Assembly: GCA_021464245.1 (NCBI GenBank)
Contig: JADCRB010000066.1
Coordinates: 1,959,548 to 2,023,547, forward strand
DNA length: 64,000 nt
From: Carallia brachiata
Lineage: Eukaryota > Streptophyta > Magnoliopsida > Malpighiales > Rhizophoraceae
Direction: 5' to 3'
Position 1 is the stretch's first letter. Every line of letters begins with the position of its first letter. Positions 48,626 to 60,159 of the stretch are shown in pieces. The notes beneath the pieces are model-generated. The model saw nothing but the letters and a program-made list of their open reading frames with translations. It had not been told where the DNA came from and did no database searches. Both the position numbers and the translations under genes were made by a program.

Positions 48626-49164
48626 TGATAATATATAGATAATATATTTTTTTAAACAATAAAAAAATTATTGCGAGTACAACGATGTGGTAATATATGA
48701 ATAATATGTAGTACCATATAAATTTTACAATGAAATTAATTCCATTTCTATACAACCATATTATGTGGTAAGAAATACTATCTGCATAGTACCAAATGCA
48801 ATTTTCTTCTTTTGTTCTGCAGGTGGAGCAGGAGAGCCCTGTTTTAAATACTTTTGCTCGCCGACCTTTTCCCTTAATGTTATGCGACTCATGTTTTTCG
48901 TTGCCCTCCGCAGTTTTGAATATGTTTGCATGGCGTACAATATTTTTTTGTGGAGTTAAATACATTTGAGATTCAATGATTTTTTCTTTTGGTTTTATTT
49001 TCTTGTGACTTTAATTTACATGGTAAGACCTCTTTAATTTCTAATTTTTACAATTGGATCCTCTTTCGAAATTCATTAATTTTTAAACTCTTTTTAAAAT
49101 GTAATCCAAATAGAAATAAAAATATTACAACATCAGAGAAAATGCATTTGATATGTGTCCGACA

Positions 49165-49295
49165 ATTTTGCCCGAATGCAACGGCCGTCTAAATTTTTGT
49201 AACGATGTGTTCGTTTTTTGCAATGTGTTTTTGTTTTTTGTTGCAAAAATATAAGTAGCGTTACAAAAATTTAGACAGTTATTATATTCGTATAA
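49165..49295. mobile_element. small inverted-repeat element of the TTGCAAAAAT type
   Basis: GTCTAAATTTTTGTAACG and its inverse CGTTACAAAAATTTAGAC surround TTGTTGCAAAAATA. The outer ends are unclear; a TAACAGTGCCC terminus near 49324 matches the family seen at 10301. Confidence 0.55.
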
Positions 49296-49299
49296 AACT

Positions 49300-50590
49300 T
49301 TTAGATAAAATTATCTGATACTGTAACAGTGCCCAATAGAAATAGGCCAAGCAACTCCAACTACCAAGTTGACTCAATCAGGAAAAAAAGACCACTACTT
49401 TTATCTCTAAAGTTTGACTTTTCTAAGATAATCTCTTTATATACGTATTCGTATAGAGTAAGGGTACCATTACCTATCCGGAGTTAATGGCCGTAGAAAT
49501 TGCCGGATCCTACGTGTAAGTGGGTCCCACCCAAGTAAAAATTATTTTTAAAGAGAAGGAGAATGGTAAAAATTTGGGTTTAGGGTTTTTTTTTTTTGTT
49601 AGGTATAATTTGAATTTGAAATTTGAAAATAAAAACCAAAAAAAAAAAAAACAAACATATGGAATAGGAAAGGTCTTTCGTTTATGAAAGAAGAGGAAAG
49701 TAGAAACCTATGTGAAGCTCATTTGCGGCACAAGCTTGTAAGCCAAGAGGGAAAGAGAATTGGGCATATGCGACGGCAAGGCAAGAGTTAGTGGTGGGAA
49801 GCAACGATTATGAGCAATAAAGTGGAAAATGAAAACAACAATGGAGGTTATTTGGGTATAATCAGGTGTTGTTTGATAAAGGTACATTTCACGACAGTAG
49901 ATAACAATTTGTTGAAGCAAAAATTGTGTTTTGGTTAATTATTTGTTTGCAAACCCGAGTTTGGAGTGCATATATCAGAGAAATTGGAGGGAAAACGCTT
50001 CTGTTGAGGACTCTTCTACAGAAAGGTAGGGGCTTTGCTGAAGGTTCATTTATTAAATTTTATTTTTTAGTTAATTTGGAGTTGGTAGCATGATATTTTG
50101 TTGTTAATTTATTATTGTTGGTAGGCTGCTTTATTATTTGTAAATTATGTAATTAGTCAGGAGGGATGGGAAAGGATTTTGGGTAGAAAATGAGGACGAG
50201 AAAAGAGGATGAAAAATTGTTGTGTTATTATCAATAACAATATTGAAAAAGAGGATGGGAAAGGATTTTATTAGCATTCTTTTCATAAAGTTGGTTGAAT
50301 AGATAAGCAATTTAATTTTTATTATGTTAAATGTAAAATTTGTGTTGTCCTAGAAGATGAGTTTGAAAGGGAAAATTATGTCTGATGTTGAGGTTGTAGG
50401 TATTGAATATTATAGTACTGAGAGTTGAAGAGGTTAATTTAGTTAGGCCAAAACAGAAAGGTAAAAAACTTAGCAGCAAAGGAGTTTGAATAGCATGGTG
50501 AACTTTTGAACAAAATAGTGGCAGAATAATTAGTTTATTGGAGCGATTGAGTATGCATGTGCGCAATTTATAGATACAACATCTAATTTC
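49300..50590. other. upstream region of the HMG/PMD-like relic, no gene identified
   Basis: Contains ACCTATCCGGAGTTAATGG and CCTACGTGTAAGTGGGTCCC (49475-49530), a poly-A tract and AT-rich sequence. It may include a promoter or untranslated exons of the downstream gene; this is not shown by the sequence. Confidence 0.3.
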
Positions 50591-50604
50591 AGAATTTGAT
50601 GCAG

Positions 50605-52459
50605 GTGAACAACAAATTTGATGTAATGGGTAAGGTAAGAGTGAACGATAATCGTAGACTGGTTATTGGCAATGATGAAACACAAGTGAGAAGGTCGAAT
50701 GAGGAAGATTGTGGAAGTAGCGAGGAGGGGTCTGGCAGTGTAGATGAGGGTGTGGGAAATAATTGTAAACAGGAAAGGGAAGAATGGAAGGCAGCAAATG
50801 GGGCTACCAAGAAACGAGTGAAGAAGTGTTCAGCTTACAATTTTTTTCAGTAAGGAAATCCAAATAAGCCTCTAAATTGAATTATTAAGAGTTAAATGCA
50901 TATTGTTAATTAGTTTTATTTTTGTGAAAGAATTGATTATAAAGTATATTGCATTAATTACCAGGAAGTGGTATATGGCAGAAGCACGAAAGGCTGGAAA
51001 AAGGCCCAAGAAGCTTTGCAGTGTGAGTGTACAGTAGCACGCATGCATTTGAATAATGTTTTGTCATATAATTTGAGTGTCAGAAATTGTGGAATATAGA
51101 TGAATGATAAAAAGTTGATGGGCAGCTGGAAGTTGCAACTGAAATGAGGAAGGCATGGGAGGAGTTAGATGATAACGGGCGAGAAAGGTTTGTGGAGGAA
51201 GCAAAGGCAGCAAACAAAATGTAGATGAAACTAAAGCATTCTTTCAGAGAGCCAAAAGCAATGGTAGCAAAGACATGGTGAGCACTATAATCACTTATTT
51301 GAAAAGGGGCTTCGACCTATAAATTTTGGAATTAAATGTGGTATTATAATGATGCAGGTGTTGTACTATTCACGCTGCTGCCTGCAACAAGTGACCTGGT
51401 TTGTTAGGAAACTAGGGAAGAGGTCTCATATGCGTGAGGTGATAGAGGAAATGGGATTTGAGAAATTTTTTCGTATTAGGTGTGGCAATATGCCTAAAAG
51501 TTTTATTATTAAATTGTTGGAGCATTTTAATCCTTTTACATGTGAGTTAATTGTAAGGGGTGAGCGACAACAAATTTGTGGGGAGGATGTTGCAAATTTG
51601 ATGGGTGTGCCTAATGGGCTTGAACCCGTGCCAACCCGTGTGTTGGGAGGTGAAGAGGTAGGGAAAAGTTTTGTGGATTTGGCAAAGCAGTCTGAAGATG
51701 AGGGTGAAACAAATGGGGTGGGTAAGAAAAAGAATGTTCTTAAGGCAAACTTCAAAACACTTAAATGGGTATTGTCTAGTAATGGGATAGATGATAAAAT
51801 TTTGAAGCAAGCTTTCCTTCTTTTAGCACTTGGATCAGTATTGTGCCCGACATCTTCACAGATTCCATCGCCTAAGCTATATAGTGCTTTGCAGATGTAA
51901 CTAATGTAAAGAAATATAGGGGGGGGACTTTGTATTGAGGTGGTTATGTGAAGAGGCATGTGCATTTATTAAGGGAAAAGGTAAACGGATGGATCAAGGT
52001 GGCAAACGAAGTGTTGGTGGATACTTGGTGTTTTTGATGGTAAGTAGTTTTGGGCAATTTGAGAAGAGAAAAGTGCGTATTCGAGTATGATTTACTGTGT
52101 GTGCATGTAAACAATGATCAACCATGACAGTGCTATAATTTTTTATTCCTACAGTTGTTCTCCTTCGAGCGGTTTCCTTTTTGGTCATTTGAAAAGCGAG
52201 AAGAAGATGAACATCCTCTAAAGTTTTGGACATTTCGGAGGGTGTGGCGTAGAGTCCAAATGGAATTAGATTACGCAAAGCTGAATACAATGGAGGTATG
52301 ATATAAATTGCAGATAGTTGTTAATTGAGCCTCTGTTGTCAGAATTTTAAATAAGTAGTAATGTGTTTGTTTGGTAGGGTATAGGGGAAGCACGAATTTG
52401 GAAATCCATCGGTGCCAAAAGGGATAGCAACAAGGGTGTCCCTACAATTGAAGTGGAGG
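50605..52459 (+). pseudogene. decayed multi-exon gene: HMG-box-like plus plant-mobile-domain-like segments
   Basis: Not firmly recognised. Exons of about 50605-50849, 50965-51022 and 51126-51280 give an acidic linker and then SAYNFFQ-KWYMAEARKAGK ... MRKAWEELDDNGRERFVEEA, the helix-W-helix pattern of an HMG box. A TAG stands at 51222-51224. From 51349 an exon reads MGFEKFFRIRCGNMP, HFNPFTCELIVRGE and GEDVANLMGVPNG, the pattern of the plant mobile / DUF1985-like domain found in transposon-associated genes. It ends in frame breaks near 51893 and at the G-run near 51920, after which RWLCEEACAFIKGKGKRMDQ continues. Further exons at about 52155-52294 (LFSFERFPFWSFEKR, WRRVQMELDYAKL) and 52378-52459 (ARIWKSIGAKRDS) have clean borders. 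The 3' end is lost at a MITE. The minus-strand ORFs here are shadows. Confidence 0.6.
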
Positions 52460-52662
52460 TATATAATTGGAATTAACAATCAAAAAGTTTTTAGTTATGT
52501 TCCATAGTTTTCAACTTTGATATTACACAAATATTGTGAATTGAAAATGTCAACACTAGAAACTTTTGGTGGTCAGTATCGTTATGTAGTAATATATGAG
52601 GGATGGAAAGCATTTGGAATTATTGGTTGTGCTAGAGGTCACAATGATTTTTCTAAGAGTAC

Positions 52663-52890
52663 TGTTATGTGGACAGGAAAAATAAGACGCAGAACAGACC
52701 GAAAATTTTTTTATGCAACCAGGTGCTTTTTTTGTGCAACGAGACGCTGAATTTCTACAACGAAAAAATAAGTGAAAATACTTTCAAATTTTGTTGCAAT
52801 AATTCAATATCTTGTTGCACAAATAAACTGATTAGTTGTACAAAAAAATTTTCCTCTCTCTTTTGCGTCTCTCTCTTCCCGTCCGCCTAC
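52663..52890. mobile_element. palindromic MITE with TTGTTGCA core
   Basis: The arms share GTTATGTGGACAGG / GTAGGCGGACGGG ends, AAGACGCAGA / AGACGCAAAAG and GAAAATTTTTTT..GCAAC. The core is around TTGTTGCAATAATT. Paralog of 56792-57025. Confidence 0.65.
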
Positions 52891-52999
52891 TTTTTCCCTT
52901 TTTTTAAATTAGTGACATTTAACTTAATTTGTAAATGGACGGTGATGTCGGAAAATTACTAAAGTGTTGTATAAATAATCTAAAAAGTTGCAATTTGCT

Positions 53000-53880
53000 T
53001 TTGTAATCATTTAACTTAGTAACATGCTCCTTTTGTAATCATTTGTTGTGCAAGCCAATCTTTCAATGACCTCTAAAGTTTGCTTTTACTTAAGGGATGT
53101 TGGACTCATGTAATAGTGATTCCAATGATGAACCCTTACTTCATTTGTACTTAAACAACAGTGATGTTTTAGATATCTAACTTGTTATGCAAAACTTATG
53201 GCATTCTGTGTTTCAACCAGACTGAATACCTCTAATTTGCACTAACTCAAATGTTAGAAGGAGCGAAGATCAATTTGCTAACTCACATCTTATAAACTTT
53301 GCATTTATTTTGCAAATTTGATTCCTCAGTAGAAAAAAGTTGTATGAGTTAATAAAAAAATTCCATGTAGTCAACTATGGATAAAAGTAATGTCATTAAT
53401 TGACTCAAGTAATGCTACCAATTATGGGACGACCCCTGATGATTTATATAAACTAATTCCAATTGTTTTCAGTTAACTAATTCAATTAATAATTACATCG
53501 TAAAAAACAGATGTTTACGCTTGCCTTTCTTACAAATAAAACACTAGCCATCTACGGAAGGATGTCGAAAAATTATTCAGGGGGCGAACTTAATATGTAA
53601 AAATACAAAAATAATAACAAATATTTATGATGAAAACAAAAAAGAATAATAAATATATGAATATTAATATTACATATTGTAAATTTAAATGTTTTAACTA
53701 TTTTTATTCTTTATACAAGCAATACAATTTTTTGTACATAAGTACTCATGTAATGATTTAGTCATTTATCGCTTATGTGGCCCCTGATGATTTTTAATGA
53801 TATTTGTTAAGAAAACATTTGACTACACATTTCATAACAGATGAAATTGATGTTAATTTAATAAAAAAATAAATATTTCA
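53000..53880. other. AT-rich spacer, no gene seen
   Basis: No coding or clear repeat found. Possibly part of the degraded gene upstream. Confidence 0.3.
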
Positions 53881-56420
53881 ATAAAAATTAAGGAAAATTT
53901 TTTTGTCATGTAACAACACCCTATTTTCAAATAGGGAAAAGTTGTATAGACAAAGTTTCCAAAAGATCTTCCAGTACTGCAACAAGATGGATAAATTGGG
54001 CAATCAGCTAGATTGATTGTGCAACAATGAATCCAGATAATGGTTTTTTTTTTCCCTCTTTTACTTGCACTTTCAATCAAGACATTTGCACAAACAATCC
54101 AAAACGTTGCATTCCATCAATTTTTTGGGCAAATTTCTCTGGCCGTGTAACAGCACCCTTATATATTCCCTTCTTTGCAAATGTGGTACACCCGAAGAAG
54201 AAGTTGTAGGAAGATGTTATAGAACTGCAATCAGCTAGATTCATCGTGCAATCAGATGGATTCATAGTGCACCATAAATTTTTTCCTCTCTTTTAGTTGC
54301 ACTTGTTATCCAGACATTTACACAATGATTCCAACAAGTTGCATTCCAATAATTTTTCCTGCCAATTTCCCCGAGCATGTAACAATACCCATAACTATTG
54401 TTACAAGTGTTTTGATTACAACTTTTTGAAGAAAGTGGCCAAAAACATTTCTAGAATCCAACTCGTTAGATTTATCGTGCAACTATGTTTATTACAAGTG
54501 CAACTAAAGGGGGAAAAATTAATATCTTTTTGTTGCACAATGAATCAAAATGGTTGCATAAATAATCCAAAATGTTGCAGTTTGAAACGATCTTCCGGCA
54601 ACTTCTTCTCCAGCCATAAAATGGAAAAAAAGGAAACAAAAGGGGAAAGCGGGTACTGTTACATGGCTAAAGTAAATGGTCGGAGAAGTTGCTGAATTGC
54701 AATTCACTACATCCGTTGTGCAACGTTATGAATTACAAGTGCAATTAAAAAACAAACAAAAAAATTACTATTACCTAGTTGCACAATGAATCCAGCTAGT
54801 GATGAATGAAATCTAAAAAAGACAAATCTGGAAATTCTAAAAAATAATTTGTCTTCGGCCATGAAACTATTCCCTCCAAAGTTAACATGAAATAATTGTA
54901 TGACCGGAGAAAAAGTTTTTGGAAGAATTTCGGTAACTGCAATGAGGTTGATCCATTGTGCCAATTGGTAGATTTAATGTGCAACAAAAAGATAATAATT
55001 GTTAGATTCATTGGGCAAAAGTTTTCATAACAAGTGCAACTAATAGAAGGAACGAAATCAATATCCTTTCGTTGGACAATGAATCCAGTCGATTGGACAA
55101 TGAATCAACCTGGTTGCAGTTCCCGAAATTCTTCGAGAAACTGTTGCTTTGGCCATACAACTTTTCCCAAAACGGAAAGGGAAAAGTTGTATGGCCGGAG
55201 AAGAAGTTGCCCGAAGATCTTCCGTAACTGCAACTAATTATATTCATAAACTTTTTTCCCTTTTTTAGTTGTAATTGTAATGAAGACAGTTGCACAATGA
55301 ATCCAAAAAGTTGCAGTACGGAAATTTTTCCAGGCATGTAACAAAACCTGAAAAAAAACACCGAAATTGTGCCCCCTTTCTCTCGAACCTGCGACATCAA
55401 TGATGTGGGGGGGGGAAGGCGAGATCCGCTACGACAACGGCTACTTTTTGAGATTTTTTTCCTATAATTGTACTTTACTTAAACTTTGGAGGGAGGCAAT
55501 TGCCCCCCTCCTCCTATACTAGATCCGTCCCTAGTGCCATCACAATATGCCCCTGTGACTTATTCAGGGACTATTATAGGGTTGCAGAAATTTCTAAAAT
55601 ACAACTAGTTACATTCATTGTGCAACTATCTTGATTCTATTCGTAATCAATAGAAGTACAAAATTCATTATGCTTTTCTTGAACAAAGAATCCAGCTGAT
55701 TGCTAAAAGTTTCCAATAAACTGCAATTCAGAAAAGGATCGTCTTACATGGTCGGACATAGTGGCTGAAAAATTTTTCAAAATGCAACTCCTTGGATTTA
55801 TTGTGTAACTGTTTGGGCTACAAGTGCAACAACACAGGGCTAAAAATCATTATTTTTTTGCTGCACAATGGATCCATTTGGTTGCGCAATTAATACAACA
55901 AGTTGCATTATAGAAAATTTTCCAACAAATTTTTCCAGCCATGTAACAAGACCCGAAAACAAAACACCTGAAATTGCCATCACAATATGCCCTTGTGACT
56001 TATTCAGTACTAATACATGGTTGGAGAAATTTCTAGCGTACAATTTGTTATATTCATTCTGCAACTATCTTGTTTCTATGTGTAATCAAAAGAAGGACAA
56101 AACTCACTATGCTTTTCTTGGACAATGAATCCAGCTGATTGCTAAAAATTCCCAACAGATTGCAATTCGTCGGGGGTCCTCTTACATGGCCGGAGGAAGT
56201 GGCCGATAAAAAATTCATAATGCAACTCGTTAGATTTATTGTGCAACTATCTTAATTACAAGTGCAACTAAACGGGAGTAAAAAAATCATTATCTTTTTA
56301 TTGTACAATAGATCCAACTAGTTGCACAATTAATCAATTAGGTTGCAATACAAAAACATCTTCCGCAATTTTTCCCCGGCCACCTATCTTTTTTCGTCGG
56401 GAAAATCTTACACAAACTTT
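53880..56420. repeat. array of about ten fold-back MITE units
   Basis: About 2.5 kb made of variants of one palindromic unit of 0.2-0.25 kb. Each unit begins with GGGTACTGTTACATGGCYGG or similar, continues with AGAAGTTGCCGAAGATCTTC, TAACTGCAACT and ATTCATTGTGCAAC, then mirrors itself through GTTGCACAATGAATCCA, GTTGCAGTTCCGAAATC and GGCCATGTAACAGTACCC. Unit edges (TGTTACATGG or CATGTAACA) lie near 53908, 54147, 54377, 54656, 54863, 55334, 55748, 55937 and 56175, with fused or truncated units between. All ORFs on both strands here come from the palindromes. Confidence 0.8.
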
Positions 56421-56791
56421 TCATCTGGCCATACATCTTTTCCTATTAAAAAAGTCAATGCGCAATCCAACACATCGTAGGCCTCAACTTACCTCATTCA
56501 TCCAATCTCTCGCGCTGCTCCCACTATTATTATTTAAATAATGGATTTTTTTTTTAGTTCTATTCTGGGAAAATATAAAGGCACTCGAGCATCTTCTAGG
56601 GCCTTTGACAAGCCCATTCCTTCATTACATGAATGGGCCTTCAAACAGCTACACTACAGTCAAAAACAATCCATGAGTCGAGCACCTTGATACCTATGTC
56701 ACCACCGACACAAAGCATCATGCAGTACATGTTTAGTAAACTTTCGGTAACAACTTGGTTTGTTGTCATCTTACAATAAAAGGCTAAATGT

Positions 56792-57025
56792 AGGGGGACG
56801 GGAAAATGAAGAGTGGCGGAGACGGGAAATTTTTTTTGTGCAACCAGTTGGGTTATTTGTGCAACGAGACGTTCAATTATAGCAACAAAATTTAAGAGTA
56901 TTTTTTCATCTATTTTTTGTTGCAGAAATTAGGCATCTTGTTGCACAAATAAGTTTGTTGGTTGCACAAAAAAAATTTCCTCTTCTCTGCGTCTTCTCTT
57001 CTGCGTCCACGTAACAGGACTCTAA
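56792..57025. mobile_element. palindromic MITE with TTGTTGCA core
   Basis: Ends GTAGGGGGACGGGAAAA and, inverted, CTGTTACGTGGACGCAGAAG; internal GTGCAACCAGTTGGGTTATT / GTGCAACCAACAAACTTATT. Sister of 52663-52890 and just 3' of the array. Confidence 0.65.
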
Positions 57026-57534
57026 ATAAAATTGCCCTTACAATAAATTTGCCCTTCCAAACGGGTCCAAACTACCAACAATGTCTAAGTTGGACTTTGG
57101 TTACCAACATATACGCATTCCTTGAGTCACTATTTGGATTGTAAGGATAGACTATTATTCCCATAATTATAATGGACAACTGCCTATAATTCTTTATCAT
57201 TTCTCAAATATCATCTATACCTTTACATTACAAAATATAGTATTTGTATCCTGATGTAAAAGAACATTTTTCTTCGGCAAAAATACAATTGACTAACTCC
57301 ACAAATGGCATTGCTGTCCATGAAAGTTCTATCTTCAATTCATCTTGTAAACTGCACGGAGGGTCATGCAACTTGTATTCCATTTAGTAGCTGCATATGT
57401 CAACAGCATTGAAGTAAGTGGAGAGGGGGTTGCACAATTTCTCAAAATGGCAAATTACACATACCCCATTAGAATATTGGACGTACCTTTCACTACCAGA
57501 CTCTATGTGTTCAGTGGGTACAGATTTGGGGAGG

Positions 57535-60150
57535 CTAGTCCAAAGAATGGCTGATGTGATCCTGCAGGTAAATGTGATTGTCGTAGCATGACCTGTGCAA
57601 CCATTATGACCAATAAAGATAACAGTTAATTAAGCTTAACCTTCAACTCCAAATACCTGTGTAATGTAACCTATTTCCCTTACTACAAAGTAAACACATG
57701 ATTACTCCCTACATGGATGATACACCGCAAGTTATCATATAAAATCCATAAATTTTTCCACCAATAAACAAAGGTAATTTATGTCATACCTGGCTTCCTG
57801 TGTCTAAAGGGATCGATGCACCAAAACTACCCATTGGCCATATAGAATAGACTCCGAGAGGTTGAAGTTGTACTCCATTTGCCTAAAATTTAAAAGACAA
57901 AAACATAATATTCTTATTTTCTTTGTAAATTGTCAATTAACACATAAGCTATACTATGTTCACCAAGTACATTAGCCAAACCTGTTGCTGTAATAAACTT
58001 GCAGACGGTTCACTAATATTCTGCACAAAATGTGGGGTCCTAACACTCTTTTGCCTCCTCCTAGTAAATGTTTTACGACTTGCTTTCTCAAATGAAGGTA
58101 CAGTGCTCTTGTTCTTTGGTCGCCCCCTTCGGCGAACAATTACTGGATCTTTATAGGTTATTTTAAAGGAATTCTTAGATGATTCATCATCTTTACCTTT
58201 ACCATGACCACTATTCCCATCTTGCTGTCCAAATGAACCTGGACAGCTGCTAGTTGTATTATCTAGGCTACTCTTGTGGTCATGCAAGATTCTCAAAAAA
58301 AGATTCAAACTTACTCTCCTCATTAATTGTCTTCTCAACTATATAATAAAATGCATTTTCCAACTGTTTTGTGCGCTGGATTGCTATCGATGCTGAAGCC
58401 AAACCTGTTGTCATTGAGCTATGACGTCTCACAACATCCTTCCTCCATCGCCTCAGATGTATCTGTCAGTATCACTTGAATATCCTGTATAGCAATGACC
58501 TTGAAAACATGTGCACAAAGAATACCCATGAACTCAAACAACTTACAATTACATTCAAAAGTCTGGTTTTCCACATCAAATTGAACTATGAACCTAAACC
58601 ATGTATTACTTTCACTACCACTTTCAACCATCTCAACAACCTCACAGATTACATTGGTTCCTACTTGGGTCACAATTTTCATATCACAATACATGATATT
58701 AGTCAACTGTTGTTGCACAAGCCTAAAAATATTGTTACTGTAAGCATTACGAAGTTGAACCTCAAACTTAAATCGAGTCACACAAGGAATTATCGAATTC
58801 AAAGACAAGAAATCCTCTTGTTTCTCCTTCTCCACCTTATTTGCACTTAGACCATATTGTTGTGCAAACTGGCTTAATGATGTCCTTGCGTGCACAAATC
58901 CATCAAAAATTGAATGCATGCTCTCACTTCTTTGGGTTGATGACATTCCAACCCAAAAGGATGATCTAACAAAAACAGGAACCCACCGCTGCCTATTTTC
59001 ATACATATTGGCTAGCCATTCATTAGACTCTAGCTGAAAATTAAATAGCATGCTCGACCACTTCTCCTCAAAATTTTCAACTGTTAAGGTATCATAAACT
59101 GCTTCCATAAATGCATCTTTAACATCATCATATTCATCGTTTCTTGTAAATTTAGATGGAATCTTACATAAAATGTGCCATAGACACCACCTATGTCGAG
59201 TATTAGGGAAAACAGTCCTAACAGCTTCCCCAATAGCTCCACATTGATCTGTGATTATTGCATCAGGCCACTTCCCATACATGCAGTTCAACCATGTCTC
59301 AAACAACCATTTGTAGGTCTTTGACTTCTCATTATTTATTAGAGCACAGCCTAAGAGAATGGACTGCCTATGCTGATTCACACCAACAAAAGATGCAAAC
59401 GGCATGTCATACTTATTGTCAAGATACGTGGTATCAAATGTGATAACATCACAAAACTCCTGGTAAGCTGCCCTACATCTCCCATCAGCCCAAAATACAT
59501 GTTTCAACCTACCTTCTTTGTCTGGCTTTATCACGTATACAAAATCTCTATTTTCAGCCTGCAACTTCCCAAACAGTTCATGAATAGCCTCAACATCCTC
59601 ATCCTTTAGTTGCAACCTACGAACTTTATTCACATGGTTGGTTCGATCGACACTAAGACATGTCATCTCCTCATGTCCACCTGCTTCATAAATAACTGCT
59701 TTGACATTGTGACACGGTCGTAATCCTGCCATATCATTCAATTCTAACTGCCGTTTACTATGGACATCCACTTCTCGATGTTGCCTTATAAATCGAGAAC
59801 TTGTCGGACTAATCTCATGGTTGTGCACTAACACTACCTTACTTATCATCCACAACCCTTCTCTCTTTGCTGTGCAAACTCGAGCTCCACACGAAATTCT
59901 TCCATTAGGTCGTGGTGCTAACAAATTCTTCCCCTTTGACTTGTGTTCCCGTGCTTTAGTGCACGTGAAGGTCATCCACCTAACATCCCCAGTCATTTCA
60001 TTCTTCTTACTATCACGTCTACATATCCCAAAGCCCTTTGATTTTCCATACGCTTTGTAAAACAAACACTCTCCTTCATGCTCCTTAAATATCATTCCAA
60101 CAGTTGGTTCCCCCTCATCCCCATTTTTTTATTCCATTTTGCTGCTCCAT
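57535..60150 (-). pseudogene. FAR1/FHY3-type protein (FAR1-related sequence) with frameshifts
   Basis: FAR1/FHY3 proteins are transcription factors domesticated from MULE transposases. The main frame (60095 down to 58419) shows an N-terminal WRKY-GCM1-like zinc cluster with a DNA-binding layout (GRISCGARVC, VHNHEIS), the MULE transposase domain (ITFDTTYLDNKYDMPFASF, DAIITDQCGAIG, FPNTRHRWCLWHIL) and a SWIM finger CxCx(n)CxH (ECNCKLFEFMGILCAHVF). A 1-nt slip near 58465 and an extra T in a T7 run near 58297 break the end, which goes on with ILRRW-like sequence, SMTTGLASASIAI, DPVIVRRRGRPKNKS and, after an intron, 57882-57790 (ANGVQLQPLGVYSIWPMGSF) and possibly 57561-57535. Upstream, an ATG at 60150 (MEQQNG) is out of frame by one A in an A7 run. 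Either a recently dead gene or one carrying homopolymer sequence errors. A true MULE is less likely, since no terminal repeats are seen. Confidence 0.8.
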
Positions 60151-60159
60151 ACAATCACT

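Noticed and set aside
51426..51965. 179-codon minus-strand ORF
   Set aside because: Shadow of the plus-strand PMD-like exon, which has the domain pattern and splice sites.
53853..56128. Many ORFs of 60-130 codons on both strands
   Set aside because: All fall in the fold-back array; their recurrence on both strands reflects the inverted units.
53880..56420. CRISPR-like or satellite interpretation of the array
   Set aside because: Units are long, inverted and variable in a plant genome; there are no short direct repeats with unique spacers and no constant tandem period.
58476..60060. Plus-strand ORFs opposite the FAR1-like gene
   Set aside because: Shadows of the minus-strand coding sequence.
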